Positions 5,947 to 13,113 of a stretch of 18,737 bases of DNA are shown here, in pieces; position 1 is the stretch's first letter, and each line of letters opens with the position of its first letter. The notes beneath the pieces were generated by a model. It was not told the origin of the DNA, made no database searches, and saw only the letters and a list, made by a program, of their open reading frames with translations. Origin of the DNA: DASQPR01 sp035713725. Its GTDB lineage: Bacteria; Actinomycetota; Actinomycetes; Mycobacteriales; Micromonosporaceae. Location: NCBI GenBank assembly GCA_035713725.1, contig DASTMZ010000222.1, positions 1 through 18,737 on the forward strand, in the 5' to 3' direction. A program made the translations under genes and the position numbers.

Positions 5947-7107
5947 CTAACGCAGCTGTGCACGAAGAGCGTCAATGCGGTCCACGGACGCGCGAAACTT
6001 CGCACTGCCGAGCCTTCCGGAGGCGAACGCGGAGGCTAGCGCTCGTACGGCCTCGTCGCCTTGTCCCACGCGTTGACTCGAACAGAGAATTAGATCCATG
6101 CCCGCGGAGGCTGCCAGGACCGCCCGTTGGCCGGTGTCGCCGAACCCGTCGAGCGCGTGTGCTTCCAAGGCATCGGTGATGGTAACGCCGGTGTAGGCCA
6201 AGCGGTCCCGTAGCTCTGAGCCGACGACGATGGGCGACAGCCCTGCCGGGTAGTGGCTGTCGAGCGCCGGGTACACCGCCCACGAGACCATCACCAAGCG
6301 CACGCCGGCAGCGATTGCGGCCGAAAACGGGGCCTCGTCAACGCCCCGCAGCCGGTTGAGCGATTCGCGCAACGTTACGGCTCGAAGGTCCGTGTTTTGA
6401 CCAGTACTCGCCGAGCCGAGACCGGGGAAGTGTTTAGCGGTCGTCATGACGCCGGCGCGCTGCTGGGCGGTGATGAATGCGCTTCCCGCCACGGCCACGA
6501 TGTTCGGATCGCTGTCATACGACCGTTGGTCGTGGTCTACGAAATTGCCGGGTTCGGCGTAGACGTCCAGGACCGGGGCAAGGTTCACGTTCATGCCGAC
6601 ACTCGCAAGGTTGTCTCCTGCGCTAGCGCCGGTTTCGCTTGCGACCGCGGCCGGGTCCGCAGCCTGACCAACAGCCTTCTCGGAGAGGGCTGGCGGCCCG
6701 ATCAGTCGGCGAACGAGCCCGCCCTCCTGGTCGGTCATGAGCAACAGCGGGAGTTTCACGCCGCTTTGTCGCTGAGCGCGTTGCAACTCGTCGATGACCC
6801 TGGAGATGTGTTCCGCGGTGCCGATGTTGTCCGAGAAGAAGATCACCCCAGCAACGCCACCTTCGCGCACGCGCTGCAACAGCGTCGGCGGCGGCGTTGG
6901 GCCAGCATAGGAGAAGATGACGCGCTGCCCAGCGATACGCTCCGCGGCGAGTGATGGGTTTTCAAATGACGGCTCGGATGCGGGTGCCGCGACGGCGAGT
7001 GACGCCGACAGCGCCAGCGCAAGCAGTTGGCGCGTTCGGCGCCCAGCGCGCCGCCACGCGCGATGGTCGATGCGCCGGTCTCCCGGTAGTTCCGCCTTGG
7101 TACTCAA
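5947..7107 (-). CDS. Glycoside hydrolase family 3 protein (NagZ-like), exported or membrane-anchored
   Basis: This protein has 386 residues. It starts at a TTG at 7107 that overlaps the stop of the preceding gene by four bases (TTGA), which suggests translational coupling. An N-terminal basic region with RRAGRRTRQ precedes a hydrophobic stretch LLALALSASLAVA (28-40), a signal peptide or anchor. The GH3 N-terminal barrel is clear: GVIFFSDNI (87-95), LLLMTDQEGGLVRRL (121-135), MNVNLAPVLDVY (172-183), the substrate-binding KHFPGLG (225-231) and the nucleophile D312 in VTITDALEAHAL. Known of the family: beta-N-acetylglucosaminidases that trim peptidoglycan fragments. The Asp-His acid/base pair that NagZ enzymes carry shortly after KHFPGHG is not visible; this protein has SASTGQNTDLRA there. 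The acid/base and the exact substrate are therefore uncertain. Context with a lysozyme-fold gene supports a role in the cell wall. Confidence 0.85.
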   Translation of the reverse strand: MSTKAELPGDRRIDHRAWRRAGRRTRQLLALALSASLAVAAPASEPSFENPSLAAERIAGQRVIFSYAGPTPPPTLLQRVREGGVAGVIFFSDNIGTAEHISRVIDELQRAQRQSGVKLPLLLMTDQEGGLVRRLIGPPALSEKAVGQAADPAAVASETGASAGDNLASVGMNVNLAPVLDVYAEPGNFVDHDQRSYDSDPNIVAVAGSAFITAQQRAGVMTTAKHFPGLGSASTGQNTDLRAVTLRESLNRLRGVDEAPFSAAIAAGVRLVMVSWAVYPALDSHYPAGLSPIVVGSELRDRLAYTGVTITDALEAHALDGFGDTGQRAVLAASAGMDLILCSSQRVGQGDEAVRALASAFASGRLGSAKFRASVDRIDALRAQLR

Positions 7108-7823
7108 ATCACGGTCTGATTCCGTTGAGCAAGACCGTACTTGCGCGCTACCGGATTCCAGTCAGCTAGGAACCGTCGTTTCGCGCGGTCGGCGGCCTCG
7201 TTCGCAGCCACGACCGGCGCATACGCGGACCCTGATCGGGCCGGGCAGGCACCGTGTGCGGCGAGGACCCAGGTGAGGTAGGCCTGGTCGGCAGCAAATG
7301 AGGCCCGCATTGCCGCCGTCAGGTCGACCTTGATGCGATCGCCGTCGGGCAGGTCGGTGACGACCGTGTCACCGGTCTGGTTCAACAGGTTCAGTCGGGC
7401 CGCGGCAGCGTCGCGCACGTAGATCAGTGTCGAGCCGGTGACGTCGCACGCGTTGATGTCGTCGATAGCGGTCAGCAGGTATCCGCGTCCGGTGGTACTG
7501 CTGTCAAGCAGTTCGTCGATCGCCTTTGCTTGTGTCGGTCCTTCGGGTCCCCCACCGGACACCATCGGTTTGCCGGTGAAGACGACTACTGCGGCGAGGG
7601 CGACAACGACGAGAACGACGGCCGAGACCCAAAGCCGTCGGCGTCGGCGCCTGGTCGAGCTGACGTGCACGGTGGTGAAGCTGATACCGGACCGGGACTC
7701 TAACTGCAAGATCAGCTCTGCCTGACCCGCCAGGTCTGGGTCCGCCGCTTGCCGTGGCGTCCGGGGCGATTGTCTCGGGGCATTGCCGGCCGCAGGTCGC
7801 GTGTGGTCCGGTGGTTGAGTCAC
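7104..7823 (-). CDS. Single-pass membrane protein of unknown function
   Basis: This protein has 239 residues from a GTG at 7823, with GGAAGGA six bases upstream (7830-7836). A Pro/Ala/Arg-rich cytoplasmic N-terminus (1-57) ends in six arginines. One membrane helix follows at about 64-83 (LWVSAVVLVVVALAAVVVF). The extracytoplasmic domain (84-239) looks helical, with segments such as AIDELLDSSTTGRGYLLTAI, YVRDAAAARLNLLNQTG and RIKVDLTAAMRASFAADQAY, plus two cysteines (in INACDVTG and HGACPARS) that may pair. Similar extracytoplasmic helical domains with a conserved D-[IV]-x-x-C element occur in actinobacterial hypothetical proteins, but I know no function for them. Its stop codon overlaps the GH3 start, and its first 320 bases overlap the frame of the lysozyme-like gene. 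It therefore sits in the middle of a probable three-gene unit. Confidence 0.75.
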   Translation of the reverse strand: MTQPPDHTRPAAGNAPRQSPRTPRQAADPDLAGQAELILQLESRSGISFTTVHVSSTRRRRRRLWVSAVVLVVVALAAVVVFTGKPMVSGGGPEGPTQAKAIDELLDSSTTGRGYLLTAIDDINACDVTGSTLIYVRDAAAARLNLLNQTGDTVVTDLPDGDRIKVDLTAAMRASFAADQAYLTWVLAAHGACPARSGSAYAPVVAANEAADRAKRRFLADWNPVARKYGLAQRNQTVI

Positions 7824-8508
7824 GGTCGGTCCTTCCGCGAGTGACTTCGGTCGTACAGATCGGTTCACCACGGTCGCGGGGATCCACGAGTTCCCCAGCC
7901 GTTTTGTACGCAATGTCAAATAACAGCAGTCCCGGCGCGAAGACTCCGGTCTTTTCCACCGCGGCCATCTCGTCGATTCCCGACCGATACCCGATTCGTA
8001 CGTACTCGGAGTCGGATATACGACTACTTCGATTCGGTTCGAGTTCGCTGCGCAGCCTCGCAATGAGAAACGCTGCCGCCTGAATCGCCTTCGAGGCATC
8101 TGACTGCATGGCGCTCCAGTCGTACGGAATAGCACCATTCGCGAATTCGCGCGCGGCGTCGAACGCGGGCTCCTCGATGTTCGCGATACCCAAGGAGAAG
8201 TGATGAATCCGGCCGGCCGGAGTCCGAGATAGCCAATCGAATGTGTGGACGTCGCCACTTTCCCTGATCAGCGTCGCTAAAACAAGATCAGGATCGACGT
8301 CGGCGACGCGCGCCGCGTGCAGCACATCGTCGAGTTGGCTTGTGCTCGGCCGCCAACGCTCTCCACAGCTGATAGCTAGGTCGTTAACGGTCACTTCGAC
8401 ACATGCCTCCGAACGATCGGTAGGACACAGCACACGCAGCTGAGGATGCATCCCATTAATGTGACCGGACATAGCAAGACAACCCAGAATCAGAAGATGT
8501 CGAAACAA
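7504..8508 (-). CDS. Exported lysozyme/transglycosylase-fold protein; C-terminal end uncertain
   Basis: The start is a TTG at 8508 with GGAG five bases upstream. An alternative ATG lies at 8451. The N-terminus MFRHLLILGC is hydrophobic and short, and might be an export signal or lipoprotein signal. The lysozyme-like core covers residues 55-205: a helix VDPDLVLATLIRESGDVHTF with the probable catalytic E83, then HHFSLGIANIEEPAFDAARE (102-121), which has the S-x-G-[IL]-A/M-[NQ] element of SLT-type folds, and YVRIGYRSGIDEM (169-181), at the position of the A-Y-N-A-G motif. The family's expected action is cleavage or non-destructive binding of peptidoglycan glycan strands. The frame has no stop at the end of this domain (about 7860). 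It runs on for 106 codons out of phase through the following gene, where it turns into an Arg-rich shadow-like sequence. The true protein may end near 7830 if there is a frameshift. Confidence 0.65.
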   Translation of the reverse strand: MFRHLLILGCLAMSGHINGMHPQLRVLCPTDRSEACVEVTVNDLAISCGERWRPSTSQLDDVLHAARVADVDPDLVLATLIRESGDVHTFDWLSRTPAGRIHHFSLGIANIEEPAFDAAREFANGAIPYDWSAMQSDASKAIQAAAFLIARLRSELEPNRSSRISDSEYVRIGYRSGIDEMAAVEKTGVFAPGLLLFDIAYKTAGELVDPRDRGEPICTTEVTRGRTDRDSTTGPHATCGRQCPETIAPDATASGGPRPGGSGRADLAVRVPVRYQLHHRARQLDQAPTPTALGLGRRSRRCRPRRSSRLHRQTDGVRWGTRRTDTSKGDRRTA

Positions 8509-8665
8509 TGCGTCTCCGTCGACCGAATCGAGGAATCTTCGGATAGTACGTGGTTGGTGCTTAAGGCTCTTCCGTCGTGCGGCCGCGAGAGGTCACCCGA
8601 ATGTGCATCAACTGGCGTGCATTCGGCTTCTCCCGACGACGCGGGCTCAGTACGATGATGTCCGG
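8509..8665. promoter_or_regulatory. Divergent promoter region between the wall-hydrolase cluster and the NACHT gene
   Basis: These 157 bases must carry the starts of both transcripts. CCGAATG (8597-8603) and CATTCGG (8620-8626) form a perfect 7-bp inverted repeat with a 16-base spacer, 40 bases before the chosen NACHT start. GGATAGTACG near 8538-8547 looks like a possible -10 element, but I see no clear -35 element to pair with it. Shared control of the two directions is possible but not shown. Confidence 0.3.
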
Positions 8666-11600
8666 ATGCCGATGCGACGCAAGGGTCGACGAATCAGTTG
8701 GCCGATGTGGATCGCCATCGGCTTCTTGTTTTCGGCGCTGGCCACGATGGGGTATTTCTTCAGTTCGTCGTCAAGCGGGCGGATCGAAGCCGCAGGTCCG
8801 TATGCCAACATCATCAGCGTCTACTCGGCGGTGGGTCAGCTGGCGCTTGCCGCCATCGCGTTCGTCGTGGACAACCGCCGCAAGCGCGCAGATGCGCCGA
8901 AGGGCGAGCTCGACGAGCCGACTCGACTGCTCGCAAGGTTCGTTGGCGAACAGTGCATCGTTGAGGTGCGACAGCGGGGCCTGCGGTTCCCGTTGCCGCT
9001 ACAGCTTCGCTGGCATTCCGTCCGCGGCGAATCGCGAGCCGCCCCGACGCACCTCGAATCGGGCGCACTGTCTGACGAGCTGGACCAGCGTCGGCTGGCG
9101 GCTGGTCTCGTCGACGGATTTCGGCGGCTGACCCGACAACGACTGCTTATCCTCGGTGGACCGGGCGCGGGCAAGAGCACCGTGGCGCTCTTGTTTACCC
9201 TGGCAGCGCTGGAGGATCTTGCAAGGCGCCGACATAACGCGCGGTCAAGCAAACTCAATGCCACATCATTCGTGCCCGTTTTGCTGAGCGTCGGCAGCTG
9301 GCGACCAGATGACGAGTCGATACGGGACTTCGTCGTGCGGCGCATACCTTTCGAGTACCCCGCGGTGGCAGTAGAGACTGCGCTGGACGAAGAGCTTCTC
9401 CGGCGGCTGTTCGACGACGGGCGTATCTTGCCCATACTCGACGGTCTGGACGAGATCCCGATCGCGTTCCTCGAGCAAGCCATCGGCGAGCTCAACGACT
9501 TCGGCAGCATCGACGACCGTGCGCTGTTCGTTACCTGCCGGGGGGACAGCTACGCCGCCGCAACTGAGTCAAGTGAGCAGCTGTCGGTCGATGAGATCAT
9601 CGTCATCGAGGCGATCCGAGCTACCGACGTGACCGCATACCTGTCCACGTCAGGGCATCCGGACCGTTGGAACCCGGTCATCAAAAAGATCAACAGCGAC
9701 CCCGACGGAGCACTCGCCCTGGCACTATCGACCCCGCTAATGGCGAGTCTGGCGCGGTCAGTCTATCGGGCGAATAACAGCCGGCCGGCGGAGTTGTGCG
9801 AACTGGCCACCGTTGACCTGATCGAAGCACACCTCTACAAGCGGCTGCTGTCCACTGTGTTCCCGGACGCGGCCTCCATGCGGAAGCAGGAACGGCCACT
9901 GTCGATCCTCGCCTACCACTTGGAGCCCGACCTGGCTTGGTGGGAACTCGCTCTAGCGGTGCCGCCAGCGGTCGTCGGCGGGCTCATCACGGCCGCAGCC
10001 GCCGTGGTCGGCGCCGTGGCCATCGCATGGCTGCAGCCCTTCCACGCGGATCCGATACACAATGCGCTGTATGGGCTGGTGATGGGCCTGGCATTCGGCG
10101 CAATCACCGGGATGAGTGCGGCGCGCAGCATGGTGCGTCGCCGCCCATCGACGCGCGCCGTCGTCTTGTCGGTGCCGGCTATCGCTGTCCGCGACAGCCT
10201 GACGGCCTTATGCATCGTCACGGCGGGTCTGGTCGCGATCGCCGGTTTGTCAATCACCACGACCGATATCGCTGGCATCGTCAAGGGCGCGGTCGCTGCC
10301 GGGCTCGCCGGATTCTTCGTGTCGCTAATCGCCAATGGCGTAAGCGCTGGGCGAGGCCTAGTGCCGACCAGAACGGCGGTGAGCTTGACCGGTCTGGCGT
10401 CCTGGCTCGGCGTCGGAGTGATCGCAGCTCTCATTCTGAGCGCACCGCTCGGCCTGGTCGTTGGGCTCGTCGCCAACGTCGAATACGGCGGGCGGAACGG
10501 TGTAAGCACCGCGCTTACCGTGCTGGTCATTGCGAGCCTCGGCATCGGGGTGCCGGTGGGGGTCGGCCGCTGGATCAGTGCTCCGATTCCCAAGAAAGAC
10601 CTACCGACGCCGCAGGCAATGTTGGTCGCCGACCGTGCCGTCCTTCTCGTTGCCTCGACGACATCCGGCCTCGCCGTCGGGTTGGCCGTCGGTGTTCTCA
10701 CCGGCGTTCTCAATGCCCTAGCGTTGGACACGTTCGGCTCGGCTCCGCCGGTCGCGGCCGGCATGGTCGCCGCCGTACTCGCCTTCATCGTCGTACTTTG
10801 CGGCTCGGGCTCTCCGTGGTTCTCGTACGTGTTCGCGCGAGCCTGGTTCGCGGCGGCGCGGCGTCGAATGCCGTGGAACCTGATCCGCTTCCTAGACGAC
10901 GCGAACACCGACATCTTGCGAAACGCTGGCCCGGTATATCAGTTCCGCCACGCGCGTCTTCGATCTTTCCTTTCCGATCGGTACTTCGAGATGATGCGCC
11001 CCACGTCGTGGCTACTTGGCGGCACAGTCGTCCAGCGAACAGCATCCGCCATCAGCACACGTCGTCGTGGTTGGGTGGCCGTCGTACGCGCGTCAGCAAC
11101 GGCAGTCGCACCGCTCGTCCTACTGGCGGGGATCGCCGTCATCACGGTTCCGCAGCTGAACGGATTCATCAACCGTCGTGATGCACGGGTCGCCGACGAA
11201 CGCGCCCGTGACCTCATCCGAGTCGCTGACAGCCTTCAGCCAACCAACCCCGACGCGGCATTGCGCGTTCGCATTGCCGCGGCGGTAGTCGATTCCGACC
11301 CCGGCGCCCGCCAAGACCTCAAGGCGTTCTTGCGGCTGCGAGCCGCGTCGGCTACGTACTATTGGACGAGGACGAATCGGGTACTGTCGATCGGTGGCTG
11401 GGCCGTCACTCTCGATCCGCATGGCCTGGTCACCGGCTGGAACCTGCAAAGACCGACACCCGCGGCACAGTCGATCGCCCGTGGCGCCCAGGACATCACG
11501 GCGGTGGGCGAGACCGGGTGGATCGAGATCATCGGGCTCGACGGTCGAGCGAAGCTCGAGGATCTCAGTGGAGACGCGCCCGGACGTGCCATCGACATCG

Positions 11601-12679
11601 GCGCCGACACGGATGCCGTGCAACCCTTAGGTACCACCGGCTGGGTCGTTGTGACCAGGCCAGATGGGCTCACGGCCTGGTATCTAAACGGCAGCACGAC
11701 ACTGTCCGCGACGCTAAGTGACCATGGCAACCGCCACGCGGTCATCGACCAGACTGGGTGGGTTGTTGTCCTGACCGACGATGGTGTGGCGACAGCCTGG
11801 CACGGCGACTCGGACGGAATGCACAAGGTCGAGATGGACAGCCGCATTGACGCATTGCGCCAGCACTCGCACGACATTGTGGATCTTGCTAGCGCCGACG
11901 GAAGCATCGTTTCCCAATGGGATCTGTCGAGCAACCCATTCCGCGCAACCGATCTGGCCACGATCTTCGGCGACACCGCACCATCTGACTTGTACTCCAC
12001 CGCAGACGGCGGTTGGGTATTCGTTGACGGAACCGGCGGCGCCTCGGCCTGGAACATTAGCGCCACTCCGCCAGAACCGGTGAACCTGTCCCCAGACCCG
12101 GTGACCGAAGTTGGACCGGCGGACTGGGCGATCACCACCGACACTCAAGGCACCGCAACAGCCTGGAACATGCAAACTACGCCGCCAACTTCGCTCCGGC
12201 TCAACCAACCCGTGACGAGCGTGTCCCCAGGGCCGGCGGACTGGCTTGTGCTGAACGGTCGAGCCGCGTCGTCTACGGCAGCCTGGAACCTCACAGCCTC
12301 GCCACCGGGCGTCCTACCGCTCGGGACTCAGATCGCCGGCACCGAAGTCGCTGACCTGGGCTGGCTCATCGTCCGCGTGGCTGGTCGGCCAACTGTGGCA
12401 TGGCAGACGTCCGGCGCCCCGCCCCGGTCGATCTCCGTTGGCGACGCCGTAAGCGCCCAAATCGGGGGCGACGGCCGATGGGCAGTCGTCACGTATGAAG
12501 CACAGCCGGTAGAAAACATGACTGCGGTCGGAATACTCGGGTCGTTGGATACCGAGCTGCCGCCCGACGCCGAGGCAAACCCAGTCGCGTATGCATGCTC
12601 GGTCGTGCATCGTGGGCTGACTCGAACTGAGTGGAAGAAGTTCGTCAAGGGCCAGCCCTACGTGACCGCGTGCGTTTAG
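8666..12679 (+). CDS. Membrane-embedded NACHT NTPase with C-terminal degenerate beta-propeller
   Basis: This protein has about 1337 residues from an ATG at 8666 (others at 8672 and 8603; no strong ribosome binding site decides). From the ATG at 8666, two membrane helices lie at about 12-32 and 46-68, the second followed by NRRKR. The NACHT domain spans 157-400: Walker A GGPGAGKST (164-172), the NACHT-type Walker B ILPILDGLDEIP (254-265), VTCRGDSY (289-296) and STPLMASLARSVY (355-367). About eight further helices follow (425-715). The segment RRRMPWNLIRFLDDA and VYQFRHARLRSFL (757-769) is the winged-helix end of STAND proteins. One more helix (811-829) leads to a helical linker and ten WD40-like units of about 39 residues (904-1280). 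The C-terminal motif YACSVVHRGLTRTEW has cysteines at both ends of the tail. Known: bacterial NACHT proteins act in conflict and phage defence. Inferred: ATPase inside, propeller outside. No effector domain is visible. Confidence 0.9.
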   Translation: MPMRRKGRRISWPMWIAIGFLFSALATMGYFFSSSSSGRIEAAGPYANIISVYSAVGQLALAAIAFVVDNRRKRADAPKGELDEPTRLLARFVGEQCIVEVRQRGLRFPLPLQLRWHSVRGESRAAPTHLESGALSDELDQRRLAAGLVDGFRRLTRQRLLILGGPGAGKSTVALLFTLAALEDLARRRHNARSSKLNATSFVPVLLSVGSWRPDDESIRDFVVRRIPFEYPAVAVETALDEELLRRLFDDGRILPILDGLDEIPIAFLEQAIGELNDFGSIDDRALFVTCRGDSYAAATESSEQLSVDEIIVIEAIRATDVTAYLSTSGHPDRWNPVIKKINSDPDGALALALSTPLMASLARSVYRANNSRPAELCELATVDLIEAHLYKRLLSTVFPDAASMRKQERPLSILAYHLEPDLAWWELALAVPPAVVGGLITAAAAVVGAVAIAWLQPFHADPIHNALYGLVMGLAFGAITGMSAARSMVRRRPSTRAVVLSVPAIAVRDSLTALCIVTAGLVAIAGLSITTTDIAGIVKGAVAAGLAGFFVSLIANGVSAGRGLVPTRTAVSLTGLASWLGVGVIAALILSAPLGLVVGLVANVEYGGRNGVSTALTVLVIASLGIGVPVGVGRWISAPIPKKDLPTPQAMLVADRAVLLVASTTSGLAVGLAVGVLTGVLNALALDTFGSAPPVAAGMVAAVLAFIVVLCGSGSPWFSYVFARAWFAAARRRMPWNLIRFLDDANTDILRNAGPVYQFRHARLRSFLSDRYFEMMRPTSWLLGGTVVQRTASAISTRRRGWVAVVRASATAVAPLVLLAGIAVITVPQLNGFINRRDARVADERARDLIRVADSLQPTNPDAALRVRIAAAVVDSDPGARQDLKAFLRLRAASATYYWTRTNRVLSIGGWAVTLDPHGLVTGWNLQRPTPAAQSIARGAQDITAVGETGWIEIIGLDGRAKLEDLSGDAPGRAIDIGADTDAVQPLGTTGWVVVTRPDGLTAWYLNGSTTLSATLSDHGNRHAVIDQTGWVVVLTDDGVATAWHGDSDGMHKVEMDSRIDALRQHSHDIVDLASADGSIVSQWDLSSNPFRATDLATIFGDTAPSDLYSTADGGWVFVDGTGGASAWNISATPPEPVNLSPDPVTEVGPADWAITTDTQGTATAWNMQTTPPTSLRLNQPVTSVSPGPADWLVLNGRAASSTAAWNLTASPPGVLPLGTQIAGTEVADLGWLIVRVAGRPTVAWQTSGAPPRSISVGDAVSAQIGGDGRWAVVTYEAQPVENMTAVGILGSLDTELPPDAEANPVAYACSVVHRGLTRTEWKKFVKGQPYVTACV

Positions 12680-12687
12680 TCGTCGCG

Positions 12688-12978
12688 ATGGCCCGACGAA
12701 CCGACACAACTACGGCGCGAAACGCACGACGTTGGCTGCTGTGGGGTGCAGCGCCGATGGTTGTGGTGATCGCTACGCTATTCGTCGTCAATGGATTCGT
12801 GCTCGGCTGGGTCGAGGCCTACGAGATTCTGGTCACGATCGGCTCGCCGGCAGACACCAGCCACCGGGCCGTTGCCTGGATGCTGTCGGTAGCCGGATGG
12901 CTGGCCCAGCCGGTCACCGCCGCGGCCATCATCGCGCTTATCGTGTCTAAAGCGACGCGTACGCATGACGACTGTTAG
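12688..12978 (+). CDS. Small two-helix membrane protein paired with the NACHT gene (DUF6313-like)
   Basis: This protein has 96 residues from the ATG at 12688, eight bases after the NACHT stop. A GTG at 12670 would instead overlap that stop. A basic N-terminus (MARRTDTTTARNARRW) precedes helix 1 at about 17-40 (ending VNGFVLGW). A loop WVEAYEILVTIGSPADTSHR follows, then helix 2 at about 62-87 (AWMLSVAGWLAQPVTAAAII), and a short tail ending in Cys. The pattern V-N-x-x-[VI]-L-G-W-x-x-A-Y-E then S-P-A-D and A-W-x-L-S-V-x-G-W matches, from memory, small actinobacterial membrane proteins grouped as DUF6313. That assignment needs a profile search. The tight spacing says it is co-transcribed and probably acts with the NACHT protein in the membrane, for example as a partner or effector. 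That role is inference. Confidence 0.72.
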   Translation: MARRTDTTTARNARRWLLWGAAPMVVVIATLFVVNGFVLGWVEAYEILVTIGSPADTSHRAVAWMLSVAGWLAQPVTAAAIIALIVSKATRTHDDC

Positions 12979-12985
12979 CTTTCGC

Positions 12986-13005
12986 CGGCCGGCCGTGGCC
13001 GGCCG
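12986..13005 (+). terminator. GC-rich hairpin after the NACHT/small membrane protein pair
   Basis: CGGCCGGC and GCCGGCCG pair as an 8-bp stem around a 4-base loop. The repeat is a 9+2+9 palindrome if the loop is closed. It starts eight bases after the stop codon of the small membrane protein and faces a convergent M15 gene. No T-run follows, as is often true of actinomycete terminators. Confidence 0.55.
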
Positions 13006-13113
13006 CGTCGACGACCAAGGGCGGCGTCACGTAAACAGGATCTCGCGCGACCCAGGCGTCATCCTCACTGACGCACAAGACCGTCCGAGTCTCGCGATTT
13101 CACCAGCGACGGG

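Noticed and set aside
7824..8258. Upstream extension of the single-pass membrane protein frame to 8258
   Set aside because: It is out of frame with the lysozyme-like domain, which has clear motifs over the same bases. The GTG at 7823 has its own ribosome binding site.
9937..11181. Long plus-strand frame inside the NACHT gene (414 codons) and the large minus-strand frame at 9913-10914
   Set aside because: Both translations are Arg-, Pro- or Thr-rich shadows, while the NACHT frame over the same region shows regular membrane helices.
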